This document shows positions 45,441 to 55,296 of a DNA stretch of 64,000 nucleotides, piece after piece. This stretch comes from Arthrobacter sp. StoSoilB20 (GTDB taxonomy: Bacteria > Actinomycetota > Actinomycetes > Actinomycetales > Micrococcaceae): contig NZ_AP024651.1 in assembly GCF_019977295.1 (NCBI RefSeq), positions 620,001 through 684,000 of the forward strand. The letters are read 5' to 3'. Every line of letters begins with the position of its first letter. Position 1 is the first letter of the stretch. The translations under genes were made by a program, and so were the position numbers. The notes under the pieces were generated by a model. It ran no database searches. It was not told where the DNA came from and saw only the letters and a list, made by a program, of their open reading frames with translations.

Positions 45441-46019
45441 ATGGATATTTCCGAGGTCCGCCAACGAATCGTTGCCACTGCCGACGAGCTCTACAACGCC
45501 AAGGGAATCCAAGCCGTGGGCATGGATGAACTCCGTTCCGCGGCGGGGGTCTCGCTGAAGAAGCTCTACGGGGAATTCCCGTCAAAGAGCAGCATCGTCA
45601 TGGCGGTGATGGAACACCGGCACCAGTCCTGGACCGAGGGGTTGGACGCCACCGTCCAACAAGCCGCGACCCCCAAGGAACGGCTCCTCGCCATCTTCGA
45701 CTACCTCGCAGGATGGTTCTGCCAGGACTCCTTCCGGGGGTGCGGATTCATCAACAGCTTCGCCGAACTCGGAGCCGTCAGCCCGGAGGTGGCCGAGTAC
45801 GCGCGAAAACACAAGGAATCGTTCCAGGAATACGTGGCCCGGCTCGCCCTCGATGCCGGCGCCCCGGCCTACCTTGCACCCCAACTGGCAATCCTCGCCG
45901 AAGGAGCCCAGACCACAGCGGCCATCGCAGGAACAGCGGAGGCTGCCGGACAGGCGCGCCAAGCTGCCCAGGTCCTGATCGAGGCAGCCATGATCGACGC
46001 AGCCCCGCCTGCGGACTAG
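45441..46019 (+). CDS. TetR/AcrR family transcriptional regulator
   Basis: A 192-residue repressor. Helix-turn-helix near residues 22-45 (GIQAVGMDELRSAAGVSLKKLYGEFPSKSSI) and a ligand-binding C-terminal domain with a Cys-containing FCQDSFRGCGFINSFAEL segment. ATG is fixed by the leaderless promoter. It probably binds the two GAGAACG-CGTTCTC operators and represses itself and the divergent hydrolase. Ligand unknown. Confidence 0.88.
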   Translation: MDISEVRQRIVATADELYNAKGIQAVGMDELRSAAGVSLKKLYGEFPSKSSIVMAVMEHRHQSWTEGLDATVQQAATPKERLLAIFDYLAGWFCQDSFRGCGFINSFAELGAVSPEVAEYARKHKESFQEYVARLALDAGAPAYLAPQLAILAEGAQTTAAIAGTAEAAGQARQAAQVLIEAAMIDAAPPAD

Positions 46020-46061
46020 GCTTTCTGACACCGCCCAACGGCCGGCAGGAAGAAGACCATT

Positions 46062-47363
46062 TTGTTTGAAGCCCCCAGCATCCTGTTTCTCGCGGCAGGA
46101 GTTGCCGTGTTGGCCGCAGCGGTCCTGCCGAAACTGTTGCGGCAAACGCCACTCTCCATGCCGATGGTTTTCCTCGGCAGTGGAATGCTGGCGTTCACCC
46201 TCCTGCCCGATCTTCCGGACCCGGATCCCATCCTGCATGCGGACTTCACGACCCACCTCACCGAGGTCTGCGTCATCATCTCCCTCATGGGCGCCGGTCT
46301 GGCCTTGGACAGGCCCTTCCGCTGGCGCGGATGGTCCACCACCTGGCGCCTGCTCGGCATCGTGATGCCACTGTGCATCCTGGTGATGACCCTGCTGGGG
46401 TTGTGGGTGTTGGGCCTGGGGCTCGCCGCCGCCATCCTGGTGGCCGCTGCCATTGCCCCCACAGACCCCGTCCTGGCCTCAGAGGTCCAAGTCGGCAGGC
46501 CAGCAGATACCGAAGAGGACCCGGACGAGGACGAGGTCCGGTTCGCCCTGACCTCCGAGGCCGGCCTGAATGACGGGCTCGCCTTCCCCTTTGTGTACCT
46601 TGCCATCCTCATCAGCGTGGTGGGCGCATCACCGGGCGCCTGGATTGGGGAATGGGTGGGTTTGGATGTGTTTTGGCGTATGGGCGTCGGCGTCCTGCTC
46701 GGCTTCGGAACGGGCAAGCTCCTGAGCCTGATCTTCTTTGCCGCCAAAGGCAAGAGCTTCCGCCTGTCAGAACACGCCGAGGGTTTCGTGGCGCTCGCAG
46801 CAACATTCCTGGCGTACGGCGCTGCGGAAATGCTGGAAGGCTACGGGTTCGTAGCGGTCTTCGTCTGTGCTCTGACCATCCGTTCCGCCGAGCGCCACCA
46901 CAGCTACCACCAGGTTCTCCATGGCTACGTGGAGCAGCTCGAGCGTTTGATGACGGTGGTGATCCTGGTGCTCCTTGGCGGAGCGATAGCCCGTGGACTC
47001 CTGGAGGGGATCGGTTGGGCGGAGCTTGTGGTGGCCTTGGCATTCCTCCTGCTGGTCAGGCCCCTGGCCGGATGGCTCGGGTTGATGGGCGGCAAGACCG
47101 GACCGCGCGAACGGCTGGCCATCTCCTACTTCGGCATCCGCGGGATCGGCTCAATCTATTACGTCGGCTATGCGCTGACCCACGGCAACTTTGACGCCGA
47201 GGCACACCAACTTTGGGCCTTCATCGGTTTGGTGATTGCGTTGTCCATTGTGGTGCACGGCGCCACCACGGCACCCCTGATGAACCGGTTGGACCGCCTT
47301 CGCCTGGCTGAAGCGCGCAAGCTGCACGGTGACGAAGGCAGGGCGCCGACCACTGCCGTATGA
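46062..47363 (+). CDS. Cation/proton antiporter, NhaP/CPA1-like
   Basis: A 433-residue membrane protein with 12 or so helices of the Na+/H+ exchanger family. AAAIAPTDPVLASEVQVG and the later FALTSEAGLNDGLAFPFVYLA carry the conserved TDP and ND motifs used in cation exchange; YFGIRGIGSIYYVGYAL is another family landmark. It begins with TTG behind AGGAAGAAG. It likely exports sodium or potassium for protons in pH and salt control. Confidence 0.88.
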   Translation: MFEAPSILFLAAGVAVLAAAVLPKLLRQTPLSMPMVFLGSGMLAFTLLPDLPDPDPILHADFTTHLTEVCVIISLMGAGLALDRPFRWRGWSTTWRLLGIVMPLCILVMTLLGLWVLGLGLAAAILVAAAIAPTDPVLASEVQVGRPADTEEDPDEDEVRFALTSEAGLNDGLAFPFVYLAILISVVGASPGAWIGEWVGLDVFWRMGVGVLLGFGTGKLLSLIFFAAKGKSFRLSEHAEGFVALAATFLAYGAAEMLEGYGFVAVFVCALTIRSAERHHSYHQVLHGYVEQLERLMTVVILVLLGGAIARGLLEGIGWAELVVALAFLLLVRPLAGWLGLMGGKTGPRERLAISYFGIRGIGSIYYVGYALTHGNFDAEAHQLWAFIGLVIALSIVVHGATTAPLMNRLDRLRLAEARKLHGDEGRAPTTAV

Positions 47364-47408
47364 CAAGGGGAGTGACGCTCCGGTGTGTCGTCGTGGAAGA
47401 CTGGACGC

Positions 47409-48542
47409 ATGGCTTCCCGTCCCCTGAAACCGCGCCCCACATCCGACGCCGTTGATAACGGCGGCACCAGGCAGCCCGGCAAAACCCGCCGCCACCTCGC
47501 GTTGAGGCTCGACGACGCGTGGCTTGGTTTCCAGACGCAGCTAGCCATCCGGCGTGGCCGGGTGGAAACGGTGATTCCCTACACCGGCTATGGAAGTACC
47601 AAGTGGGTGCGGGTGCTGGCGCGCGTTGTCCGCAGTGACCCCCGGGATGCGGCAGGGCATGCAAAGCCGTTGCAGGAGAGTATGCGCGGATGGCGGAATT
47701 TCACGAGTGCTCCTGTGGCTCACGCCGATGTCAACGTGACTGTCGCCGGTACCGTTTTCACTGTGCGGGCGGACCGCGGCGGCGTAGTGGATGCCCGTAT
47801 TCCGGTGGCCCTGGATGCCGGCTGGCACACCATCACGCTGCAATCCGGGGAGTCGGAAACTGTGGAGGCTCCCGTGGAGATCGTCGCGGACGACGCTGAC
47901 TTCGGCGTCGTGTCCGACATTGACGACACCGTGATGGTGACCGCGCTGCCACGTCCGTTCCTGGCGGCCTGGAACACTTTCGTGCTCAACGAGCACGCCA
48001 GGACTCCCACCCCGGGGATGGCTGTGCTGTATGAGCGGATAGCCAGGACGGCGCCCTCTGCCCCAGTCCTTTACCTGTCCACCGGGGCCTGGAACGTCGC
48101 CCCAACCCTGTCCCGCTTCCTGTCCCGCAACTTGTACCCGGCCGGTCCCAAGCTCCTGACCGACTGGGGTCCTACTCCCGACCGCTGGTTCCGCAGCGGC
48201 CAGGAGCACAAACGGAACTCCCTGGAACGCCTGGCGGAGGAGTTTCCCACCATGAAATGGCTGTTGGTGGGCGACGACGGCCAGCACGATGAAGCCATCT
48301 ACTCCGAATTCGCCCAGCGTCATCCGGAAAACGTCCGGGCAATCGCCATCCGCCAACTCTCGGCGGGGGAAGCTGTACTGGCGGGTGGCCGTTCAAAGTC
48401 CGGGGGTCAACCCACGCCGGGTGTCCCGTGGATCTACGCACCGGATGGAGCGGGGATGTCCGCACAGCTTGAGGAACTCGGCATTATCCGGAACGAAGTC
48501 CGCTCCGCCGATGATCCCGAGGAAGGCGAAGTCGCCCCATAG
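47409..48542 (+). CDS. DUF2183 (App1-like phosphatase domain) protein
   Basis: A 377-residue protein with a C-terminal App1-type phosphatidate phosphatase domain: catalytic DxDDT motif in VVSDIDDTVMVTALP, then FLSRNLYPAGPKLLTDWG and KWLLVGDDGQHDEAIYSEFA as HAD-like motifs. The N-terminal half is a beta-rich domain seen in bacterial homologues. Yeast App1 dephosphorylates phosphatidic acid; the bacterial substrate is unproven. ATG at 47409 is 6 nt after a weak AAGACT element, so it may be leaderless. Confidence 0.85.
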   Translation: MASRPLKPRPTSDAVDNGGTRQPGKTRRHLALRLDDAWLGFQTQLAIRRGRVETVIPYTGYGSTKWVRVLARVVRSDPRDAAGHAKPLQESMRGWRNFTSAPVAHADVNVTVAGTVFTVRADRGGVVDARIPVALDAGWHTITLQSGESETVEAPVEIVADDADFGVVSDIDDTVMVTALPRPFLAAWNTFVLNEHARTPTPGMAVLYERIARTAPSAPVLYLSTGAWNVAPTLSRFLSRNLYPAGPKLLTDWGPTPDRWFRSGQEHKRNSLERLAEEFPTMKWLLVGDDGQHDEAIYSEFAQRHPENVRAIAIRQLSAGEAVLAGGRSKSGGQPTPGVPWIYAPDGAGMSAQLEELGIIRNEVRSADDPEEGEVAP

Positions 48543-48649
48543 ACATATGTCCAACAAGCTCGTTGTCTTTCGCTCAATGTACTGACACGTGGGCGAGCCT
48601 GCGAACTTACGGTGGAACACATCCATCCCCCGTAAGAGAAGAGAACGCA

Positions 48650-50155
48650 GTGTCTGACATCAACCAGCTTCCCGTGGTCCCGCACTGGATCGGAGGCGCC
48701 GGCTCGCCATCGGCCGGCGACCGCACCGCCCCCGTATTCGATCCCGCCCTCGGCCGTGAAACCAAGCTGGTCAACCTTGGCAACGCCGAGGACATCGAGT
48801 CGGCCATCGCATCGGCCCACAAGGCATTTCCTGCCTGGCGGGATATGTCCATCACCAAACGCCAGCAGATCATTTTCCGCTTCCGGGAGCTGCTGAACGA
48901 GCGCAAGGGTGAGCTCGCGGAGATCATCACCTCCGAGCACGGCAAAGTAGTCTCCGATGCCCTCGGTGAAATCACCCGGGGCCAGGAAGTCGTGGAACTG
49001 GCTACCGGCTTCCCTCACCTGATCAAAGGCGAGCATTCAGAAAACGTCTCCACCGGCGTCGACGTCTACTCCACCAAAGCGCCGCTGGGCGTGGTGGGCA
49101 TCATCAGCCCGTTCAACTTCCCTGCCATGGTGCCGTTGTGGTTCCTGCCGATCGCCATCGCGGCCGGCAACACTGTGGTCCTCAAGCCGAGCGAGAAGGA
49201 CCCGACGGCGGCCAACTGGCTCGCTGCCCTGTTCACTGAGGCGGGCCTTCCGGACGGAGTCTTCAACGTCCTGCACGGCGACAAGGAAGCAGTGGACGGC
49301 CTGCTGGAACATCCCGATGTGAAGGCCATTTCCTTCGTCGGCTCCACTCCGATTGCCCAGTACATCTACGAGACCGCAGCCCGCAAGGGCAAGCGCGTCC
49401 AGGCCCTTGGCGGTGCGAAGAACCACATGCTGGTCCTGCCCGACGCCGACCTCGAGCTGACCGCCGATGCCGCCATCAACGCAGGCTTCGGTTCGGCGGG
49501 GGAGCGCTGCATGGCGATCAGTGTGGTGGTGGCCGTGGAGCCGGTTGCTGACGCGTTGATCGAAAAGATCACCGCCCGGATGTCCACCCTGAAGATCGGC
49601 GACGGCCGCCGCAACTGCGACATGGGCCCACTGGTCACCCGCCAGCACCGCGACAAGGTGGCGTCCTACATCGACGTTGCCCTCGAGGACGGTGCCAACG
49701 TTGTGGTGGATGGCCGCGGCATCGAGGTGGACGGGGATGCAAACGGCTTCTGGCTTGGGCCTACGCTGATCGACGACGTCCCGGTCACCTCCCGTGTGTA
49801 CACCGAGGAAATCTTTGGACCGGTCCTGGCAGTGGTGCGCGTCAAGAGCTACGAAGAAGGCCTGCACCTGATCAACTCCGGCGCTTTTGGCAACGGCACG
49901 GCGATTTTCACGAACGACGGCGGTGCAGCCCGCCGCTTCCAGGCCGAGGTTGAGGTGGGGATGGTGGGCATCAACGTGCCCATTCCCGTGCCGGTGGCGT
50001 ATTACTCCTTTGGCGGATTCAAGGACTCCATTTTCGGCAGCTCCAAAGCGTACGGCTTGCAGGGCTTCCAGTTCTTCACCCGCGAAAAAGCCATCACCTC
50101 ACGCTGGCTGGACCCCAGCCACGGCGGCATCAACCTGGGCTTCCCGCAGAACTAG
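48650..50155 (+). CDS. mmsA: CoA-acylating methylmalonate-semialdehyde dehydrogenase
   Basis: A 501-residue aldehyde dehydrogenase. HWIGG near the N-terminus, PFNFPAMVPLWFLPIA, FVGSTPIAQYIYETA and the catalytic-cysteine region GSAGERCMAISV are distinctive of MmsA/IolA. It oxidises (methyl)malonate semialdehyde to propionyl- or acetyl-CoA. GTG at 48650 with GAGAAGAGAA upstream is chosen; the upstream extension is unconserved. It faces a PucR regulator (4-bp overlap of stops) and, beyond it, a class III aminotransferase, a combination that fits beta-alanine or valine-type catabolism. Confidence 0.93.
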   Translation: MSDINQLPVVPHWIGGAGSPSAGDRTAPVFDPALGRETKLVNLGNAEDIESAIASAHKAFPAWRDMSITKRQQIIFRFRELLNERKGELAEIITSEHGKVVSDALGEITRGQEVVELATGFPHLIKGEHSENVSTGVDVYSTKAPLGVVGIISPFNFPAMVPLWFLPIAIAAGNTVVLKPSEKDPTAANWLAALFTEAGLPDGVFNVLHGDKEAVDGLLEHPDVKAISFVGSTPIAQYIYETAARKGKRVQALGGAKNHMLVLPDADLELTADAAINAGFGSAGERCMAISVVVAVEPVADALIEKITARMSTLKIGDGRRNCDMGPLVTRQHRDKVASYIDVALEDGANVVVDGRGIEVDGDANGFWLGPTLIDDVPVTSRVYTEEIFGPVLAVVRVKSYEEGLHLINSGAFGNGTAIFTNDGGAARRFQAEVEVGMVGINVPIPVPVAYYSFGGFKDSIFGSSKAYGLQGFQFFTREKAITSRWLDPSHGGINLGFPQN

Positions 50156-51696
50156 GACGATGTCTGCGGGCGCTCTTCCGCAAACTCGACGGCGGCGAAC
50201 AGTTCCAGCCTGTCGCGCAGGTTGTCGAGGTTGAGGCCCAGGACGTTCCCGGCGGCGTCGATCCGGTTCCGGAGGGTGTGCCGGTGGATCCCCAGCTCCC
50301 TCGCCGTGCGGTCCCAGACGCAGTTGTTGGCCAGCCAGGCCGTAACCGTGGGCAGCAGCTGCGTCTGTTCGGTGTCGTCATGCCTGGCCAAGGGCTCAAG
50401 GAGCCGGCGGGCAACGGAGGCCGCTTCGTCACGTCGGAGCAGCCCGAGCATCCCGCCTTGGGAGATGTCCTCGAAAGCCACCAGGGGCCGGCTCAGCTCC
50501 GTGGCGCGTTTCAGCGCCCGCTCGGCTTCCGCCAATGCCTTGGGCAGGTGGGCGAAGTCCGTTTCGGCCGAAACCCCCGCCGTTGCGCCGTACTTGTCCA
50601 GGAGGGTGCTGACTTTCGGCTGGAGGGCGGGTCCGGCCAGCACCACGATGTTTTCGTTCCGCTGGGCGTAGAAGATGGCACCCCGATGGTCATCGGACAG
50701 CAGCTCGAGCGCTTCGAGCAGGTTCTGTCCCTGTCCGGGAGGCTGCGCCAGGGTCACCAGCAGGGGCTGTGCCGGCAGCCGGCCCCAAACCTGGCGTCCG
50801 GTACGTTCGGCAACATCGAAGCTGCCGGCCAGCAACTGCTCCAAGACCCCGGCACGCAGATGGCGGCGGGCAGTGTCCAGGGTCCGGGTTTGCTCCAGGG
50901 CGAGGCTGGCCAAGGCGATAACGCTGTTGATGATGTCGGTGCGGGCCGGGTCCAATGGCTCGATGGCGCCCAAGACCAGGACGCCACGCAGATGGTGCCT
51001 GCGGCCCAGCGTCTGCAAGGTGACGTGTCCGCCGTCGATGGTCAGTTGCGATACCGACCGCGATCCCTTGTCCAGCGATTTTCGGACGGCTTCTTCCACA
51101 CCCGGCATCAGGGCCGATGGCACGGGACGGTTGTTGGGCATCAGGATGTGGTTGCCCGCGGCGTCAAAGAGGGCAACCCAGCCGTGCAGTTGGCGCTCGA
51201 GTTCGGCCAGGATGGACCTGAGGCCATCGGGACGAAGTGCAGCCCGTGCGATGGCGCGCTGGGCCTGGAGCGACCACTCGGAGCGCGCATGCTGTTCGGT
51301 TGCGAGCCAATCGGCCACGAAACGGATGACGGCGATGAACGGAGTCCTGTCCGGAACCTCAAGCAACGGCAAACCCCGGGTCCTGCAGGCTTCGACCAGC
51401 CCTGCAGGCAGCACCCCATGGATCACCTGGGTGGCAAAACCAAGGCCGCTGATCCCATGGGCCACCAGCCGCTCCACGTAGTCGCCATAGAGCGCAGCAG
51501 GAGCATCGCCCACCGGAAATTGTGTCCCATCCGTCAGGAGCAACTGCCCTGGATCGAGGAACGGAGTGGGGTCCCCAAGATCGGAACTGTGGACCCAGGA
51601 TACCGGCACCTCCGCAGCAGCATCCCCCGCCTCCGGCGTTACCAGCCGCAGGTTCAAAGTGCTGTCGCGGACGATGGCGTTGAGGGTCGGTGGCAT
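50152..51696 (-). CDS. PucR family transcriptional regulator
   Basis: A 514-residue regulator. The N-terminal PucR domain (LGDPTPFLDPGQLLLTDG and GLPLLEVPDRTPFIAVIRFV) is followed by a GGDEF-like/CdaR middle region and the C-terminal helix-turn-helix (LANNCVWDRTARELGIHRHTLRNRIDA). PucR proteins activate purine, polyamine, GABA or beta-alanine catabolic genes. AAGGAG precedes the ATG. It lies between mmsA and the aminotransferase, so control of both is likely. Confidence 0.92.
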   Translation of the reverse strand: MPPTLNAIVRDSTLNLRLVTPEAGDAAAEVPVSWVHSSDLGDPTPFLDPGQLLLTDGTQFPVGDAPAALYGDYVERLVAHGISGLGFATQVIHGVLPAGLVEACRTRGLPLLEVPDRTPFIAVIRFVADWLATEQHARSEWSLQAQRAIARAALRPDGLRSILAELERQLHGWVALFDAAGNHILMPNNRPVPSALMPGVEEAVRKSLDKGSRSVSQLTIDGGHVTLQTLGRRHHLRGVLVLGAIEPLDPARTDIINSVIALASLALEQTRTLDTARRHLRAGVLEQLLAGSFDVAERTGRQVWGRLPAQPLLVTLAQPPGQGQNLLEALELLSDDHRGAIFYAQRNENIVVLAGPALQPKVSTLLDKYGATAGVSAETDFAHLPKALAEAERALKRATELSRPLVAFEDISQGGMLGLLRRDEAASVARRLLEPLARHDDTEQTQLLPTVTAWLANNCVWDRTARELGIHRHTLRNRIDAAGNVLGLNLDNLRDRLELFAAVEFAEERPQTSS

Positions 51697-51821
51697 ACTC
51701 GTGGCTCCTTGGAAAAACGTAGTTCCGTCAGGAGTTCACTATACAAATGTCGAGAGGGACTGCGGCTATCACCGGCGCATGATGAAGGGACATCCAGCCC
51801 CGCCAGAGAGAGGACCCTCCC

Positions 51822-53156
51822 ATGTCACCCACCCGCACCGCCCCGGCTGCTTCCTTGGCAGCAAGCAACTCCGAGGTCGCAGAAAGGGATACCGCCAGCG
51901 TGTTCCATTCGTGGTCTGCCCAGGGTTCGTTGAAACCACTGGCGATCGCCGGCGGTTCCGGCAGCACGGTTTGGGATCATGAGGGCAGGACCTACCTGGA
52001 CTTCTCAAGCCAACTGGTCAACACCAACATCGGCCACCAGCACCCGCGGCTTATCGAAGCCATCAAGGAACAGCTGGACACGCTCACCACCGTTGCTCCC
52101 GCGCACGCCAACCGCACGCGCGCGATGGCGGCCGAGAAGATCCTCTCCCATGCGCCGGAGACCATGGACAAGGTGTTCTTCACCAATGGCGGCGCGGACG
52201 CCAACGAAAACGCCATCCGGATGGCCCGGCTCCACACTGGCCGGGACAAGGTCATCTCCCGCTACCGTTCCTACCACGGCAACACCGGGGTAGCGATCGT
52301 GGCGACCGGGGACTGGCGCCGCATTCCCAACGAATACTCCCGCGGCCACGTCCACGTGTTTGGGCCGTACCTTTACCGTTCCGAATTCTGGGCCGAAACC
52401 CCGGAGCAGGAAGCAGAACGGGCACTGCAACACCTGCGCCGGACCATCGAACTCGAAGGTCCGCACTCCGTTGCTGCCGTGCTGCTGGAAACCGTTCCCG
52501 GTACCGCCGGGATACTGCTTCCGCCGCCGGGATACCTTGAAGGTGTCCGCGCGCTCTGCGACCAGCACGGAATCGTCCTGATCCTGGACGAAGTCATGTG
52601 CGGCTTTGGACGCACAGGTGATTGGTTGGCCCTTGACGCCTTCAACGTCCGGCCGGACCTGGTCACCTTCGCCAAGGGCGTCAACTCCGGCTACGTCCCG
52701 GTAGGCGGCGTCATCATCTCCGAAGAAATCTCCCGGACCTTTGATGAGCGCGTCTTCCCGGGCGGGCTTACCTATTCAGGCCATCCCCTCGCGGCAGCTT
52801 CGATCGTTGCCTCCATCGAAGCCTTCGAGGAGGAGGGCATCGTCCGGAACGCCGCACGCATTGGCGCCAACCACCTGGAACCGGGCCTGAAAGCCCTCGC
52901 TGCCAAGCACGACGTCATCGGCGAAGTGCGCGGGCGCGGCGTGTTCTGGGCTTTGGAACTCGTCGAAGACCGCCAAAGCCGCACACCGGTCAGCGCCGCC
53001 TTCATGGGCAAGCTTAAAGCGGAACTGCTCCACCGCGGACTGTTGCCCTTCATGGCGGACAACCGCGTGCACGTGGTGCCTCCCGCCGTCGTGACCCCCG
53101 AAGAAGTACGCCAGGCGCTGGCGATTTACGACGACGCCCTGACCGCCGTCCGCTGA
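51822..53156 (+). CDS. Class III aminotransferase (omega-amino acid/beta-alanine type)
   Basis: A 444-residue PLP enzyme. Cofactor lysine is in VTFAKGVNSGYVPVGG; the Asp that contacts the pyridine ring is in LILDEVMCGFGRTG; RYRSYHGNTG and NGGADANENAIRMAR bind the phosphate and cofactor. These enzymes move amino groups from omega-amino acids such as beta-alanine or GABA to pyruvate or 2-oxoglutarate. With mmsA it could turn beta-alanine into acetyl-CoA. GAGAGAGGA precedes the ATG. Its 3' end overlaps the convergent LacI gene by 31 bp. Confidence 0.9.
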   Translation: MSPTRTAPAASLAASNSEVAERDTASVFHSWSAQGSLKPLAIAGGSGSTVWDHEGRTYLDFSSQLVNTNIGHQHPRLIEAIKEQLDTLTTVAPAHANRTRAMAAEKILSHAPETMDKVFFTNGGADANENAIRMARLHTGRDKVISRYRSYHGNTGVAIVATGDWRRIPNEYSRGHVHVFGPYLYRSEFWAETPEQEAERALQHLRRTIELEGPHSVAAVLLETVPGTAGILLPPPGYLEGVRALCDQHGIVLILDEVMCGFGRTGDWLALDAFNVRPDLVTFAKGVNSGYVPVGGVIISEEISRTFDERVFPGGLTYSGHPLAAASIVASIEAFEEEGIVRNAARIGANHLEPGLKALAAKHDVIGEVRGRGVFWALELVEDRQSRTPVSAAFMGKLKAELLHRGLLPFMADNRVHVVPPAVVTPEEVRQALAIYDDALTAVR

Positions 53157-54214
53157 GGCGCTCCCACCGAACCGCGCTGGATTAAGCGGGCCACCAGTTC
53201 CGGTGCTGGCGCGGCGGCTTTCCTGCCTTCGATCCGACGGATCAGGGCGGTTGCCGCCGCGATGCCCATGTCATAGACGGGCTGTGCGATGACGGTGAGC
53301 GGGGGAGTGGTGAGGCGTGTCCAGGCGAAGTCGTCGTACATCAGGAAAGAGACGTCGGCGGGGATGGCAAGTCCGGCCTCCTGGATGGCTTCCACCACGC
53401 CCAAGGCGATCAGGCCGTCGGAGGCGATGATGGCGGTGGCCGGGTCCGGCCCTTCGAGCAGCCCCCGGGTTATGGCTTTCACGGATTCGGAGTCACCGGC
53501 GTTAAGGCGGACCAGATCGGCGGGTAAAGCGAGTCCCTCGTCCTTGAACGCGCGGCGGATTCCCTCCAGGCGGTCCGAAATCTGGGAGGAGTCCAGCACC
53601 ATCCCTTCCTCGTAAGGCCGGTCTGTTTTCAGAGTGGAAACGAACGCGATCCGCTGATGCCCGGACTCGATCAGGTACTTGGTTGACTCATAGGAAATGC
53701 CGCCCATGTCCACGGCGAAGGTTTCTGCGTCCAGCCCTTGGGCGGCGCGGTCCAGGAGCACCAGGGGGCGGCCCGAATCCTGGACCTGCTGCAGATGCGA
53801 GGTCTCCACGGATGATGCCGGGGCCACGATGAGTCCGTCCACGCGCTTGTCCAGCAGCACGCGGACGGCGTCGACCTCGGCAGCCCTTTCCTCGTCGGTA
53901 TTGATGAGGATGACGTTGTAGCCGCTCTTCTTGGCGGTGTCAGTAATGCCCCTCATGGCGAGGCCAAAGTGCGGGTTTTCGATATCGCCCACCACCACGC
54001 CAATGGTGTTGGACCTTCCAGTGTTCATGCTCCGCGCCAGCTCGTTGGGCCGGTATTCGAGCTCTTCCGCCGCGGCCAGGACGCGCTCCCGGACGTCGTC
54101 GCTGACTGCTCCGTAGTTGCCCAACGCGCGGGCGGCTTGCGCCTTGGACACTTTTGCGGCTTTGGCGACGTCGGCAACCGTTACGTCCCGCCGTCGGGAT
54201 CCGTCAGTGCTCAT
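53126..54214 (-). CDS. LacI family transcriptional regulator
   Basis: A 362-residue regulator. Helix-turn-helix: VTVADVAKAAKVSKAQAARALGNYGAVS; sensor domain with NTIGVVVGDIENPHFGLAMRG and YDDFAWTRLTTPPLTVIAQP. ATG at 54214 has AAAGG 5 nt upstream; a GTG two codons earlier is less well placed. It is divergent from the amino-acid-type importer operon, with a double operator at 54280-54318, so it probably represses that operon. Confidence 0.9.
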   Translation of the reverse strand: MSTDGSRRRDVTVADVAKAAKVSKAQAARALGNYGAVSDDVRERVLAAAEELEYRPNELARSMNTGRSNTIGVVVGDIENPHFGLAMRGITDTAKKSGYNVILINTDEERAAEVDAVRVLLDKRVDGLIVAPASSVETSHLQQVQDSGRPLVLLDRAAQGLDAETFAVDMGGISYESTKYLIESGHQRIAFVSTLKTDRPYEEGMVLDSSQISDRLEGIRRAFKDEGLALPADLVRLNAGDSESVKAITRGLLEGPDPATAIIASDGLIALGVVEAIQEAGLAIPADVSFLMYDDFAWTRLTTPPLTVIAQPVYDMGIAAATALIRRIEGRKAAAPAPELVARLIQRGSVGAPQRTAVRASS

Positions 54215-54279
54215 GTTCACCTTTCAGTGGGGTGTTGACGCGGCTTTGTGAGTTCCGCTACATTTCTTATCAATCGATG

Positions 54280-54318
54280 TGAGTCCGGTCTCAATCCTAG
54301 GGGCTGAGACCGGACTCA
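54280..54318. promoter_or_regulatory. Double LacI operator before the importer-oxidase operon
   Basis: TGAGTCCGGTCTCA (54280-54293) and its exact reverse complement TGAGACCGGACTCA (54305-54318) are separated by 11 bp. Each arm is itself one change from the palindrome TGAGACCGGTCTCA with the central CG typical of LacI operators; centres are 25 bp apart. As RNA it would also form a strong hairpin, but no T-run follows. Confidence 0.75.
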
Positions 54319-54396
54319 ACAAGACCCCGCATCGAGCAAATAACTTCCAGCGGCTCCTGACAGCACCGCTTAGACCTCCCACGATTGGACAACGCT

Positions 54397-55263
54397 GTGA
54401 TTAAACTGAACTTCCGCCCGGCAGCGCTCGCAGCCGCAGCAGTGGCGGCTCTCCTCGCCCTTTCGGGCTGCGGCGGGTCGCCCGCCGCCAACTCCCCGTC
54501 CGCCGAAAACCGTTACGGCCTGATCCAGCCCGGCACCATCCGCGTGGCCAGCCTGGGCGACTCCAAGCCGTACACCTTCACCGACAGCTCCGGAAACTTC
54601 ACCGGCTTTGACGTGGAACTCTTCAAGGACGTGGCTCACCGCGCCGGCGTAGACAACGTGGTCTTCACCGGACAGGACTTCTCAGGGCTCCTCGCGGCCG
54701 TGGCCAACGGACAGTTCGACGTCGGTGTCGCTGCCATCGGCATCACGGACAAGCGCAAGGAAACCGTTGACTTTTCCGATGGCTACCTCGCCGGCTACCT
54801 GACGGTCATCACCACCAAGGACTCCGGCATCAAGGACGCGGACGCACTCAACGGCAAGCGGCTTGGAGTTGTCCAGGGAACCCTGCAGGAAGCCTACGCA
54901 GTGAAGAACTTCACCTCTGCGCAGCTGGTCCGCTTCCCGGACAACAACACGGCAATCTCCGCAGTCAACAGCGGGGCCGTGGACGCCCACTTCCTCGATT
55001 ACGAGGCAGCCAAGGAATACCAGGAGCAGTTTGGACTGGTCAGCGCCGCGGACATTCCGTCGTTCGACGCCCCCGCCGGATTCGCCATCGCCAAGGACAA
55101 GACCGCTTTCAAAGAGGCCTTGAACAAGGGCCTGGCCGAAGCAATGGAAGACGGCACGTGGAAGACGCTCTACCAGAAGTGGTTCCCGGGCTCGCCGATG
55201 CCGGAGCAGTACCTCCCCAAAGCCGAGCAGACCTCAAGCCCGGCCCCGACAGCCAGCAAGTAA
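54397..55263 (+). CDS. Amino-acid-type ABC transporter substrate-binding lipoprotein
   Basis: A 288-residue binding protein of the SBP_bac_3 family. The signal ends in lipobox Cys25 (LALSGC). The mature domain shows [31 protein letters not shown] and [17 protein letters not shown], typical of polar amino acid or opine binding. GTG at 54397 is preferred over a TTG four codons earlier. First gene of a five-gene operon under the divergent LacI regulator. Confidence 0.9.
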   Translation: MIKLNFRPAALAAAAVAALLALSGCGGSPAANSPSAENRYGLIQPGTIRVASLGDSKPYTFTDSSGNFTGFDVELFKDVAHRAGVDNVVFTGQDFSGLLAAVANGQFDVGVAAIGITDKRKETVDFSDGYLAGYLTVITTKDSGIKDADALNGKRLGVVQGTLQEAYAVKNFTSAQLVRFPDNNTAISAVNSGAVDAHFLDYEAAKEYQEQFGLVSAADIPSFDAPAGFAIAKDKTAFKEALNKGLAEAMEDGTWKTLYQKWFPGSPMPEQYLPKAEQTSSPAPTASK

Positions 55264-55296
55264 CCGCACCAAACAACCAACGTCTGAGAGCACTCA

